From positions 1-44,718 of the forward strand of contig JBCCVW010000009.1 in NCBI GenBank assembly GCA_039194665.1: a stretch of 44,718 bases of DNA, given 5' to 3'. Origin of the DNA: JABSQH01 sp039194665. Its GTDB lineage: Bacteria > Actinomycetota > Acidimicrobiia > Acidimicrobiales > Ilumatobacteraceae. Below the pieces are notes generated by a model, which worked only from the letters and a program-made list of their open reading frames with translations, searched no databases and was not told where the DNA came from. How positions within the stretch are numbered: the first letter of the stretch is position 1; each line of letters opens with the position of its first letter. Positions 30,070-38,535 of this stretch are shown piece after piece. Position numbers and translations under genes: made by a program.

Positions 30070-30080
30070 CGGGCCGCATC

Positions 30081-30833
30081 GTGTCGCGTATCGAGATCGT
30101 TGGGGTCGACGGCCTTCCTGAGATCGCACCTGGTGACGATCTCGGGGGGATGATCCATCGCGCTGCCGCGGCGCAAGGGTGGCCGCTCGCGGACGGGGAT
30201 GCGCTCGTGGTGGGTTCGAAGATCGTCTCCAAGGCCGAGGGCTGCGCAGTGGAACTCGACGAGGTGACGCCGTCGCCGTTTGCACTCAGCTACGCGGCCC
30301 AATGGGACAAGGACGCGCGTCTCGTCGAGGTGGTCCTCGGCCAGTCGCGGCGGATCGTTCGGCAGATCGGTCCGGTGCTGATCACCGAAACCCATCACGG
30401 CTTCGTCTGCGCCAACAGCGGCGTCGATCAGTCGTCGAGTGGCGCAGCGGGTCGGGTGCTCGTACTACCCGCTGATCCGGATGCGTCAGCGCGCCGCATT
30501 CGCGCCCGGTGCGGCGACCTCGGCGTGGATGTTGCGGTCGTGATCAGCGACACGTTCGGCCGGCCGTGGCGCACAGGCCAAACCGATATCGCGATCGGCG
30601 TCGCCGGTATGTCGCCGCTGTATAGCTATCTCGGTCAGTTCGATCCCCACGGCCACGAGTTCCGAGTGCAAGAGCTGTGCGTCGCCGACGAGCTCGCCGC
30701 TGCAGCGGAGCTCGTGAAGGGCAATACCAGCCGGGTGCCGGTCGGTGCGGTGCGCGGGTACGCATGGGAGCGCGACGACGACGCCACGATGGCCCCGGTG
30801 ATCCGCGAGTCGTCGGCTGACCTGTTTCGCTGA
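30081..30833 (+). CDS. cofE: Coenzyme F420-0:L-glutamate ligase
   Basis: CofE (FbiB N-terminal domain in mycobacteria) adds gamma-linked glutamates to F420-0 with GTP. The 250 residues include the family segments GDALVVGSKIVSKAEG near the start, ITETHHGFVCANSGVDQSS (metal and substrate site), VVISDTFGRPWRTGQTDIAIG, and DELAAAAELVKGNTSRVPVG near the end. The nitroreductase-like C-terminal domain of mycobacterial FbiB is absent, so this is the single-domain form. The GTG at 30081 is the start. CofE shows that this organism makes F420, although fbiA/cofD and fbiC are not in the window. Confidence 0.94.
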   Translation: MSRIEIVGVDGLPEIAPGDDLGGMIHRAAAAQGWPLADGDALVVGSKIVSKAEGCAVELDEVTPSPFALSYAAQWDKDARLVEVVLGQSRRIVRQIGPVLITETHHGFVCANSGVDQSSSGAAGRVLVLPADPDASARRIRARCGDLGVDVAVVISDTFGRPWRTGQTDIAIGVAGMSPLYSYLGQFDPHGHEFRVQELCVADELAAAAELVKGNTSRVPVGAVRGYAWERDDDATMAPVIRESSADLFR

Positions 30834-30842
30834 CAGTCGGCG

Positions 30843-32204
30843 TCAGCCGACGAGTTCTTTGGCGATCCCGTAGAAATAGTTGCCGGACAGACCGAGCGAT
30901 TCGAGGTCGATTCGTTCGTCGTGGCCGTGGAATCGGGAGCCGAACGTGGGGAGGTCGACGCCGGGCGAAAAGAGCCCCGTTCCGTAGGCCACGCTGCCGC
31001 GGGTGCGGTAGAACCGGGCGTCGGTGCCGCCGACGATCAGGCCCGGCACCAGCGTGGCGCCGGGATACGCCACCTGGGTGTGTTTGGCGACCACGTCCCA
31101 CAGCGGGTTGCCGTCGCCGTACGGCGACGTCGTTGGGTCGTACTGCTGCAGCGTCGAGACCTCGACGTGGTCCATCAGATCGCCGAGCGCGTCACGCAGC
31201 ATCGCATGCACGTCGGCCTCGGTCGTACCCGGCACGGTACGGATGTCGACGTCGATGTCGATCACGTCGGGCACCGTGTTGGTCTTCTGCCCGCCATGGA
31301 TCACGTTGGGAGAAATCGTCGTGTGCGTTTGCGCGTGGCACACGCGGGCCACCGGGGTCGGTAGTTGCTCGATCACGTCGAACACCCGCTCGGGCGACTT
31401 GAGCCCCTTGCGCGCGTCGTCGGAGAGCGGCAGCGTGTCGACCTGGGCCTGCCACACTTCGTCGATGTGTGGGGCCGTTCGGTACGTGCCCAGTCGCTGC
31501 ACGATGGCGGCCGCTTTGAGGAGGGCGTTGTCGGCCCCGAATGGCACCGAGCCGTGGCCCGGCGTGCCCCGGACGCGTAATCGTCGCCACGCCAGGCCTT
31601 TCTCTCCGACATTGATCGTCACCGAGCGCTCACCGTGGCCATCGACCGATGACCACCCGCCAAGTTCGGTGAGCACGTAGTCGGCCTTGATCGCGTCCCA
31701 GTGATGCTCCGCCAGCCACTCAGCGCCCCAGATGCCGCCGTTCTCCTCATCGCCAACGCCGAAGTAGACCAGGTCGCCCTTGGGCCGGAAGCCTTCGTTG
31801 GCCAGTCGGCGGAAGGCGACCGCCATCGACGACGTCAGATTGAGCATGTCGATGGCGCCACGGCCCCAAATCTCGGGTCCGATCTCGGAGTCGATGATCT
31901 CTCCGCCGAACGGGTCCTCGCGCCACCCGTCGGCATTGACCGGAACAACGTCGGTGTGGCCCATCAGGCACAACGAAGGCGCATCCGGATCGCTCCCTTC
32001 GATCCGGGCGACGATCGAGTCGCGGCCGGCGCGAGGTGTGAAGCGAGCGACGTCGAGCCCGGCACCCTCCAGGTACTGCTGGAGTACGTCGGCGTTGCGC
32101 GTCTCGTGGCCGGAGTCGGGTGTGCCGTCGTTGACGCACTCGTTGCGGATCAACGTCTGCAGCAACTCGGTGGTGGGCCCGGTGAACTCTGTCGGGGAGG
32201 CCAT
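30843..32204 (-). CDS. M20 family metallopeptidase
   Basis: This is a di-zinc exopeptidase or amidohydrolase of the M20/M25/M40 family, 453 residues. Metal and catalytic residues visible are His and Asp in LMGHTDVVPV, Asp in GRGAIDMLNLTSSM, Glu-Glu in GVGDEENGG (catalytic base and metal ligand), and the C-terminal His in FGSRFHGHDERI. The dimerisation domain lies between (about residues 190-340). The substrate (dipeptide, acyl amino acid or carbamoyl compound) cannot be told. The ATG at 32204 has a TAGGTT hexamer six bases upstream. It faces cofE tail to tail with a nine-base gap. Confidence 0.92.
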   Translation of the reverse strand: MASPTEFTGPTTELLQTLIRNECVNDGTPDSGHETRNADVLQQYLEGAGLDVARFTPRAGRDSIVARIEGSDPDAPSLCLMGHTDVVPVNADGWREDPFGGEIIDSEIGPEIWGRGAIDMLNLTSSMAVAFRRLANEGFRPKGDLVYFGVGDEENGGIWGAEWLAEHHWDAIKADYVLTELGGWSSVDGHGERSVTINVGEKGLAWRRLRVRGTPGHGSVPFGADNALLKAAAIVQRLGTYRTAPHIDEVWQAQVDTLPLSDDARKGLKSPERVFDVIEQLPTPVARVCHAQTHTTISPNVIHGGQKTNTVPDVIDIDVDIRTVPGTTEADVHAMLRDALGDLMDHVEVSTLQQYDPTTSPYGDGNPLWDVVAKHTQVAYPGATLVPGLIVGGTDARFYRTRGSVAYGTGLFSPGVDLPTFGSRFHGHDERIDLESLGLSGNYFYGIAKELVG

Positions 32205-32210
32205 CGGCGC

Positions 32211-32216
32211 AACCTA
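32211..32216 (-). promoter_or_regulatory. -10 box of the M20 peptidase gene (TAGGTT)
   Basis: It reads TAGGTT on the minus strand, six bases before the ATG at 32204, in the 19-base gap after the acetyltransferase gene. Confidence 0.45.
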
Positions 32217-32223
32217 CCGTGCG

Positions 32224-34758
32224 TCAATCGAGCCGCCGGATCGGACCGGTGGCTCTGTCGTGGCGTTCGAGGAGGATCGTGGCATCGGCGATCGATGCCC
32301 CGCCGTCGGACACCATCACCGGGTTGAGGTCGAGTTCGGTGATTTCGGGATGGTCCGACGCAAGCTGCGCCGCTTGCACCACCGCATCGACCATTGGCGT
32401 CGGGTCGAACCCGGCGCGATCGAGCGCGTCCATCGCTCGCGACTCTCCCAGCATCGCCCTCGCTGCAGCAGGTGACACGGGCGCGAGACGCTCGACGCGA
32501 TCGCCAATCGCGTCGGCCTGTGCGCCACCCAAACCGACCGTCACGATCGGGCCGAGCCGGTCGTCGAGGGTGCAGTGGATCCGCAGGTCGACTCCTGGCG
32601 GCGCCATCTCCTGCACGATGAGGTCCCGTGCGTCGTCGCCGAGCGAGTCGACGATCGTGTCGACCGCCTCGCGCACGTCGTCGTCGGTGTTCAGGTCGAG
32701 GGCCACGCCCGCACGCGCCGACCGGCCGGGTCGCCGTCGCGTCGACTTGATCGCCAGCGGAAAACCGACGGTGGCAGCGACCTCGAGTGCCGTGGCCGGC
32801 GTGGCCGCCACCGACCGAGGCATCGACAACCCGTAGGCGTGGAGCATTTCGCGTTCGATGTCGAGTGGCGCCGCGACGTGCGGCGTGGTCTGCAGCGCAA
32901 TGTTGATCGCCCGCTTCGCTCGTTCCGGGTCGACGGGGCGGACCGGCCCGGCCGGCGCCGTTGCTTCGGTGTCCAGCCAGCGGGCGTACGCCCGGGACCG
33001 TCCGAGCACTGCGGCAGCCGGCTCGGGAAAGGTAAACGTCGGTACGGCCGACCCGGTGGTGATCGGTCCGTCGACGCCGCCGAGCACGACGGCGATCACG
33101 GGTTTGTCCACGTGGTCGGCTGCGCGGTGGATCGCACCACTGACGGCCTCGAGGCTGCCGACCACTGCCGGCGCATAGATCACGATGACCCCGTCGACGT
33201 CGTCGGCTGCCAACACCGCCCGTAGCGCGTCTCCGTATTGGTCAGCTCCTGATTGCCAGTCGAGTGGTGCCGGCGGATCGACCGGCACCAACCCATATGT
33301 GCGCAGTGCGGCCGCGGCCAACGTTCCGGGGCTGCGGGAGTTGGTGAGCACCGCGATCCGATCACCGCGCAGCACCGGTTGGGTGGCCAGCACACGGGTC
33401 GTGTCGAGGAGCGATTGCACCGTCGGCACCTCGATCAGCCCGGCCTGCTCGTAGAGCGCGTCACCGGCCCGGCTCGTCGCCGCTCCGGTGCGTACGGCGA
33501 CGATCGGTCGAGCCGTCGCCACGCGACGGGCGATGCGGGCGAACTTGGCTGGATTGCCGAACGACTCGGTGTACAGAGCGATCACGCGCGTCGATGCGTC
33601 GGTCTCCCAGAACTGCAAGAGGTCGTTGGCCGAGATGTCCGACTTGTCGCCCAGGGAGACGAACCAGCTGACCCCCATGTGCAACCGCCCTGCCTCGCGC
33701 AGCAGCGAAGCGCCGAGCGTTCCGGACTGCATCGAGATGGCGATACCACCAGGTGGCAATGTGATATCGACGATGGATGCCTGCAGACGACTCGCCGGGT
33801 GTAGCGATGCGAGTCCCATGCTCGATGGCCCGATGATGCGCAGGCCGTGACGCCGTGCATGACGCACCAGCGCTCCAACGTCGATGTCGTCGTGCGCATC
33901 GAGGTTGGTGACCACTACTGCGCCACGCATCCGTTTGGCGATGCACCCGTCAATGGTGGCGAGCAGTTCGGTGGCGGGCACGGCGATGATCGCCAACGAC
34001 ACTTCGTCGGGGAGCTCGTCGACGGTACCGAGGGCCGGGGTTCCACCGAGTTCGGGGCGGCGGGGGTTGACGGCGTACACGGGAACATCGGCGCTGGCCG
34101 AGACGTTGGTCCACAGCGCGGCACCCACCGTGCCCGGCCGGTCTGATGCGCCGATCACGGCGATCGCTCGTGGCAACAACATCCGCGCCACGGCTCGCGA
34201 GTCGGCTCGCTGCTCGCGTCGCTCGACACTGTCGATGAACTCAGCGGTCGTGTCGAGTTCCCAGTCGAGGTCGACCACGCCCGAGTCGAAGCGGCGCTGG
34301 AGCGGCCACCCGGCCTTGGCGAACACGGCGAGCATCGCCCGGTTGTCGCCCAGCACTTCAGCGGTGAAGCGGGAGATCCCGTTCGCTCTGGCGATCGCGG
34401 CGAGGTGCTCGAGGAGCAGGGTGGCAATGCCCTCGCCATGACGGTTGTCGTCGACCATGAACGCCGCTTCGGCTTCGTCTCGTCCTGGCCATCGCTCGTA
34501 GCTGGCCCAGGCGATGAACTCGTCGTGTGATTCGACGACCAACGCAGCTCGCTCGACCATGTCGACGGTCGTGAAGTGTTCGAGCTCGCGCTCCGACAGT
34601 TCGGGCTTGGGCGAAAAGAACCGTCGGTAGACGCTCTCGGATGATTGTCGACGGTGGAACTCGGCCAGCGCCGGTTGATCGCCGGGCTCGATCGGTCGGA
34701 TGAACGCGGTCTCGCCGCTCCCGAGCACGACCGACGAGGCCCACGGCGATGGCGACAC
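32224..34758 (-). CDS. Pat-like protein acetyltransferase: N-terminal GNAT fused to NDP-forming acyl-CoA synthetase domains
   Basis: This is an 844-residue fusion. Residues about 15-170 are a GNAT acetyltransferase with the acetyl-CoA loop NRHGEGIATLLLEHL. Residues 185-310 are a CoA-binding Rossmann domain (AIAVIGASDRPGTVG). Residues about 320-600 are the succinyl-CoA-ligase-like domains. Residues about 640-844 are an ATP-grasp-like domain. In active ADP-forming synthetases the segment before YEQAG holds the phospho-histidine in SHTGALAG; here it reads RTGAATSRAGDALYEQAG, without histidine. The ATP-grasp HK(T/S)(D/E)VGGV stretch is also altered (GRSARAGVALDL). This matches the regulatory form in Pat/SlPatA enzymes, which acetylate lysines of acetyl-CoA synthetase. 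The start is GTG. It is divergent from a deacetylase gene. Confidence 0.85.
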   Translation of the reverse strand: MSPSPWASSVVLGSGETAFIRPIEPGDQPALAEFHRRQSSESVYRRFFSPKPELSERELEHFTTVDMVERAALVVESHDEFIAWASYERWPGRDEAEAAFMVDDNRHGEGIATLLLEHLAAIARANGISRFTAEVLGDNRAMLAVFAKAGWPLQRRFDSGVVDLDWELDTTAEFIDSVERREQRADSRAVARMLLPRAIAVIGASDRPGTVGAALWTNVSASADVPVYAVNPRRPELGGTPALGTVDELPDEVSLAIIAVPATELLATIDGCIAKRMRGAVVVTNLDAHDDIDVGALVRHARRHGLRIIGPSSMGLASLHPASRLQASIVDITLPPGGIAISMQSGTLGASLLREAGRLHMGVSWFVSLGDKSDISANDLLQFWETDASTRVIALYTESFGNPAKFARIARRVATARPIVAVRTGAATSRAGDALYEQAGLIEVPTVQSLLDTTRVLATQPVLRGDRIAVLTNSRSPGTLAAAALRTYGLVPVDPPAPLDWQSGADQYGDALRAVLAADDVDGVIVIYAPAVVGSLEAVSGAIHRAADHVDKPVIAVVLGGVDGPITTGSAVPTFTFPEPAAAVLGRSRAYARWLDTEATAPAGPVRPVDPERAKRAINIALQTTPHVAAPLDIEREMLHAYGLSMPRSVAATPATALEVAATVGFPLAIKSTRRRPGRSARAGVALDLNTDDDVREAVDTIVDSLGDDARDLIVQEMAPPGVDLRIHCTLDDRLGPIVTVGLGGAQADAIGDRVERLAPVSPAAARAMLGESRAMDALDRAGFDPTPMVDAVVQAAQLASDHPEITELDLNPVMVSDGGASIADATILLERHDRATGPIRRLD

Positions 34759-34806
34759 GTCGCCAGCTTGTCAGGCGGCGACTCCGGCAACCACTCGATC
34801 GGCCCG

Positions 34807-34812
34807 TAGGGT
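34807..34812 (+). promoter_or_regulatory. -10 box of the deacetylase gene (TAGGGT)
   Basis: TAGGGT ends seven bases before the GTG at 34820 and overlaps the other GTG at 34811. It lies in the 61-base divergent spacer shared with the acetyltransferase gene, whose own box (CAAGCT on the minus strand, 34765-34770) is weak. Confidence 0.45.
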
Positions 34813-34819
34813 GGTCGTC

Positions 34820-35827
34820 GTGGGTGCGCCGATCCTCGTTTTCGCCGCAGCGGAGTCCGATCAGCACACCACGCCGCCGTGGCATCCCGAGCGTCCGGAT
34901 CGGTTGGTGGCGGCGCTCGAGGGGATTCCGGCCGCTGGGCTGTTGGGCGCAGTTCAGTTCCGACGGCCCCAGCTGGCCACGCCGGCGCAGCTGGCGATGG
35001 TCCACGACGCCGACTACATCGCGGCGATCGAGCGGTTCTGCGCAGACGGCGGAGGCGATCTCGATCCAGACACCTTTGCCGCACCGGGTTCGTGGGAGAC
35101 CGCTCGTGCCGCTGCCGGCGCGGTGATCGACGCAGTTGCTGCGCTCCGTGCCGACGAGTGCGACGTGGCCTTTGCTGCTGGACGACCGCCGGGTCACCAC
35201 GCAGTGCCCGATCGAGCGATGGGCTTCTGTCTGTTCAACAACGTGTCGGTCGCGGCTGCGCTGCTCGCCGCCGACGGTGAGCGCGTGGCGATCGTCGACT
35301 GGGACGTGCACCACGGCAACGGCACCCAAGACATCTTCTATGACGATCCACGGGTGTTGTACGTGTCGATGCACGAATCGCCGCTGTACCCGGGCACCGG
35401 ACGCGCCGCGGAGACGGGTGGCGAGCGAGCACCGCGCAGCAATCTCAACATGCCATTCCCCGCGGGGACGCGCGGCGACGTCTACCGCCGTGCCGTCGAT
35501 GAAGTTGTGGCGCCGGTGATCTCGTCGTTTGATCCCGACTGGCTCCTGATCTCGGCAGGTTTCGACGGTCATCGCGCCGACCCGCTCGCTGGCCTCGAGT
35601 TGACCGCGGCCGACTACGCCGACCTTGCAGTTCGGCTCCAGGCGCTCGTGCCGGCGCGGCGCACCGCGGTGGTACTCGAAGGCGGCTACGACCTCGAGGC
35701 GCTCACGTTGTCGACCGGTGCCACGTTGGCCGCACTGATCGGCGAGCCGTATCGGCCGGAACTGGCCAGCGGAGGCGAGATCGGTGCGCCCACGGTCGTT
35801 GCCGCGCGTCAGCACTGGGAGCTCTAG
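34820..35827 (+). CDS. Histone-deacetylase-family (AcuC/AphA-like) zinc deacetylase
   Basis: This arginase-deacetylase-fold enzyme of about 335 residues removes acetyl groups from lysines or polyamines. All active-site elements are visible: the paired histidines in RPPGHHA (about residues 123-129), zinc ligands Asp and His in DWDVHHGNGTQD (about 160-171), the third zinc Asp in SAGFDGHRADPL (about 245), and the transition-state Tyr in EGGYDLEAL (about 287). It is class II-like in sequence. Back-to-back placement with the Pat-like acetyltransferase suggests it reverses that enzyme's modification, as AcuC does for AcuA in Bacillus. Acetylpolyamine or acetoin-related amidohydrolase activity is an alternative. 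Confidence 0.93.
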   Translation: MGAPILVFAAAESDQHTTPPWHPERPDRLVAALEGIPAAGLLGAVQFRRPQLATPAQLAMVHDADYIAAIERFCADGGGDLDPDTFAAPGSWETARAAAGAVIDAVAALRADECDVAFAAGRPPGHHAVPDRAMGFCLFNNVSVAAALLAADGERVAIVDWDVHHGNGTQDIFYDDPRVLYVSMHESPLYPGTGRAAETGGERAPRSNLNMPFPAGTRGDVYRRAVDEVVAPVISSFDPDWLLISAGFDGHRADPLAGLELTAADYADLAVRLQALVPARRTAVVLEGGYDLEALTLSTGATLAALIGEPYRPELASGGEIGAPTVVAARQHWEL

Positions 35828-35833
35828 CCGCCA

Positions 35834-35851
35834 GTCGCAGCGGTGTGCGAC
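35834..35851. terminator. Possible bidirectional terminator between convergent genes
   Basis: GTCGCA pairs with TGCGAC around a six-base loop in the 36-base gap between the convergent deacetylase and beta-lactamase-like genes. There is no T-tract on either side. Confidence 0.3.
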
Positions 35852-35863
35852 CGCGGTCACCTG

Positions 35864-37132
35864 TCACGGTGGCGTGCGATCGGGGAGGCCACCTGCCGGT
35901 ACCCCGAGGTCAGCGGCGATGGCCGGCACGATGCGGTCGCACACACCGCCGCCCGATCCGGGGCTGTTGCCCGATATCGCCGCAACCGCGACCGTCCGGC
36001 CGCCCTCCAGCGTCCAGGCGCAGGCCTTGGCGCCGTCGACCGTGCCCGTATGGCCCCAGCCGTATTGGTCGATCATCACTCCGGGCCACGACAGCGAGAG
36101 CCGATCCTCGGTGTTCATGGTTGCCACCGCGGCGGCGAGGTCGCTTGTCGAAGCGATGAACGCGCCGGCGCCTCCGAGCCGGTTCAGCCGGTTCACGCCC
36201 AACGAGTAGCCGACGTCGCCGGGTTGTTGCCCGTCGGTGGTGACGTGTGGCCCGCGCAGGCCCAGTGGCTCGAACAGCAGCTGCCGAGCGAGCTCGCCGA
36301 GGGGTGCGCCGCCTCGTTGCGCGGCGAGCAGACCGAGCGCGCAGTAGTTGCCGTTCGAGTAGCGCCATGTGCCGCGGGTGTCCGTTGGTGGTCCGCTCAA
36401 GATGGTCGGGACAAAGCTCGCGCAGTCGCCACTGCCGTCGAACCACGACGTTCGCACGACGGGCATCCCGCTGCGGTGATCGAGCAGCTCGCGGACGGTC
36501 ACGTCGTTCCACGCGGGATGCACGGCGATCCCGAGTTCTGCCCACGGAACCGGTGCCTCGATGTCGAGCGCACCGCGCTGGTCGAGGCGGGCGACAACGA
36601 GCGCCGTGATGAGCTTGCTCAGGCTGGCGACGACCATTGGGGAATCGGGACGCGCCGGGTTGCCGTCGAGCGTCGAGCCGCTGGCGCGGGCGACGACGGG
36701 TTGTCCGTCGCGCAACACCGTGAGCGACGCAGCACGGTTGGCGTTGGCGAGCGCGTCGAAGGCCGCCTCGGTGGCTGGGAACGCGATCGGCGGTGCTGGC
36801 GCGGTATCGGGGGCTGGTGTCGTGGTCGCAGGTGTCGCGGTCGGCGCGGCCGTCGCGGTCGGAGCTGCAGCGCTGGCGGTGGGTGGTGCCGTCGTGGCAG
36901 GTACGACCACTTGGGGAGTAGTGGGCGCCGATGTACTGGTGGTGGAGTCGGTGCTGGTCGTCGGCGGGGCGGCGGTCGTTGCCGTCGTGGACGAGCTCGC
37001 GGGGGTCGATGTGGCGGGCGTTGTGCGCGCATCGTTGTTCGTACTGGGCATCGTGGGTGCGCTCGACGTCGCCGTTCCACCACAGGCGCTCACGGCGATC
37101 GCCAACGCCATGACCGTCCTGATGCCCCGCAC
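35864..37132 (-). CDS. Serine beta-lactamase-like lipoprotein (class C/PBP4* family)
   Basis: This is a secreted lipid-anchored serine hydrolase of about 422 residues. The signal peptide ends at a lipobox (IAVSAC). A linker of about 90 residues almost entirely Thr, Ala, Pro and Ser follows, of the kind that spans the cell wall. The catalytic domain has S-L-S-K at residues 170-173, the Tyr of RYSNGNY, and HTGTVDG in place of KTG. Such proteins are often D-aminopeptidases, esterases or carboxypeptidases rather than true beta-lactamases. The start GTG at 37132 was chosen because TACGGT lies seven bases upstream; the GTG at 37141 overlaps that box. It is divergent from an MFS transporter. Confidence 0.88.
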   Translation of the reverse strand: MRGIRTVMALAIAVSACGGTATSSAPTMPSTNNDARTTPATSTPASSSTTATTAAPPTTSTDSTTSTSAPTTPQVVVPATTAPPTASAAAPTATAAPTATPATTTPAPDTAPAPPIAFPATEAAFDALANANRAASLTVLRDGQPVVARASGSTLDGNPARPDSPMVVASLSKLITALVVARLDQRGALDIEAPVPWAELGIAVHPAWNDVTVRELLDHRSGMPVVRTSWFDGSGDCASFVPTILSGPPTDTRGTWRYSNGNYCALGLLAAQRGGAPLGELARQLLFEPLGLRGPHVTTDGQQPGDVGYSLGVNRLNRLGGAGAFIASTSDLAAAVATMNTEDRLSLSWPGVMIDQYGWGHTGTVDGAKACAWTLEGGRTVAVAAISGNSPGSGGGVCDRIVPAIAADLGVPAGGLPDRTPP

Positions 37133-37139
37133 GGCGACC

Positions 37140-37145
37140 ACCGTA
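37140..37145 (-). promoter_or_regulatory. -10 box of the beta-lactamase-like gene (TACGGT)
   Basis: It reads TACGGT on the minus strand, seven bases before the GTG at 37132. It decides the start. Confidence 0.45.
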
Positions 37146-37164
37146 CCGACGGTCTCGGGGGCAG

Positions 37165-37170
37165 TAGCGT
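37165..37170 (+). promoter_or_regulatory. -10 box of the MFS transporter gene (TAGCGT)
   Basis: TAGCGT ends nine bases before the ATG at 37180, 20 bases from the divergent box. Confidence 0.5.
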
Positions 37171-37179
37171 CACCGCGCG

Positions 37180-38535
37180 ATGCAGCTCACCGACGACACC
37201 AGGAAGTGGTGGGTGCTGGGAGCGATGTGCGTCACGCTCTTCATGGTGCTGTTCGACGAGTCGGTCGTCGGCGTCGCCGTCGACACGATCCAGCTCGATC
37301 TGGGGATGACCGAGCTGGCGGGGCACTGGGTGGTGAACGCCTATCTTCTGGTGTTGGCGGCGTTCGTTGCCGTCGGAGGCAAAGCCGCTGACCTGTTCGG
37401 CTATCGGCGTGTGTTCATCGTCGGGAGCGTCATTTTCGGCGGCGCCTCGCTGTGGTGTGCGCTGGCCCCGAACGGCACGATGCTCATCGCTGCGCGCGGG
37501 GTCCAGGGCCTCGGCGCGGCGATCGTGTTTCCCCTCTCGCTGGCGCTGGCGATGATCGTGTTTCCGCCGGCCCAACGTGGGATGGCGATCGGCGTGCTCG
37601 GACTTGCCGGCACCACCGGGTTGGCCCTCGGCCCGCTCACCGGCGGACTGCTCATCGAGTTTCTCGACTGGCGGTGGATCTTCACCGTCAACGTGATCGC
37701 CGCTGTGGCCATCACCGCCTTGGTCGCCGCGGTGTGGCGCGAGCCACCTCGTTCTGGGGGCGGTCCGCGCTTCGATGTGCCAGGTTTGCTCACCCTCGTG
37801 TTGGCGCTATCGGCGCTCGTGTTCGCCGTCATGCAGGGCGGCGAGTGGGGATGGACGTCGCCGATCACCTTTGCCCTCTTCGTGGTTGCCATCGCGTCCG
37901 GCTGTGCGTTCTGGTTCATCGAGAGCTCACGCGACGACCCCTTGATCGAGGTCGAACTCTTCCGTTCGGCGCGTTTCAGCGCGTTCAACGTCGGGGTATT
38001 CATGGCCCAGTTCAGCAAAGCGACCGTGCTGGTCTTTCTCCCGCTCTATCTCCAGCAGCAACTCGGGTATAGCGCGATCGAGGCTGGATTAGCGCTGCTC
38101 CCGGGCCTGGTCCCCAACGTGCTGTTCGCCCTGCCAGCCGGTCGGCTGGTCGATCGCGTCGGTTCGACGCGACCGTTGCTGTTGGGGTTGGGCGGGCTCG
38201 TCCTCGCTCATATTGCCCTTGCCGCGCTGGTCGACGTCGACAACTACCTGGCGCTGCTGCCCGCGCTGCTGTTGTGGGGGCCGGCGGTCTTGTACACATT
38301 CCAGGGTGCCTTGACTGGCGTGGCCAACTCCGTTGCCGTCGAACAACAAGGCCAGGCGTCGGGTATCAGCAACGAGGCACAGATGCTCGGCGGCGCGATC
38401 GGCATCGCGGTGATGAGCGCGTTGCAAACGAGCGGTGCCCGTTGGGACGTGGTCTTCGGAGTATCAGCTGCGACGGCGCTCGCTGTGGTGCTGTTCGCGT
38501 GGCGAGCGCTGCGCACGGCTCCTCAGGCCCAGTGA
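37180..38535 (+). CDS. MFS transporter, DHA2 (14-helix drug:proton antiporter-like) family
   Basis: This is a membrane exporter of 451 residues. DHA2 signs are the first helix with MVLFDESVVGVAVDTI (motif D1-like), GGKAADLFGYRRVFIVG (motif A after helix 2), RGVQGLGAAIVFPLSLALA, and the motif C antiporter helix IGVLGLAGTTGLALGPLTGGLL. Helices continue to the C-terminus. The number of helices seems lower than the 14 of full DHA2 proteins, since most of these exceed 470 residues. Family members export drugs, antiseptics or metabolites; the substrate here is unknown. It shares a 47-base divergent promoter region with the beta-lactamase-like gene, and its 3' end overlaps the next gene tail to tail by 13 bases. 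Confidence 0.9.
   Translation: MQLTDDTRKWWVLGAMCVTLFMVLFDESVVGVAVDTIQLDLGMTELAGHWVVNAYLLVLAAFVAVGGKAADLFGYRRVFIVGSVIFGGASLWCALAPNGTMLIAARGVQGLGAAIVFPLSLALAMIVFPPAQRGMAIGVLGLAGTTGLALGPLTGGLLIEFLDWRWIFTVNVIAAVAITALVAAVWREPPRSGGGPRFDVPGLLTLVLALSALVFAVMQGGEWGWTSPITFALFVVAIASGCAFWFIESSRDDPLIEVELFRSARFSAFNVGVFMAQFSKATVLVFLPLYLQQQLGYSAIEAGLALLPGLVPNVLFALPAGRLVDRVGSTRPLLLGLGGLVLAHIALAALVDVDNYLALLPALLLWGPAVLYTFQGALTGVANSVAVEQQGQASGISNEAQMLGGAIGIAVMSALQTSGARWDVVFGVSAATALAVVLFAWRALRTAPQAQ

Noticed and set aside
34820..35827. Deacetylase as a recent transfer from eukaryotes
   Set aside because: The gene has the same GC-rich codon use and promoter style as its neighbours, and bacterial AcuC/AphA-type enzymes of this class are common.
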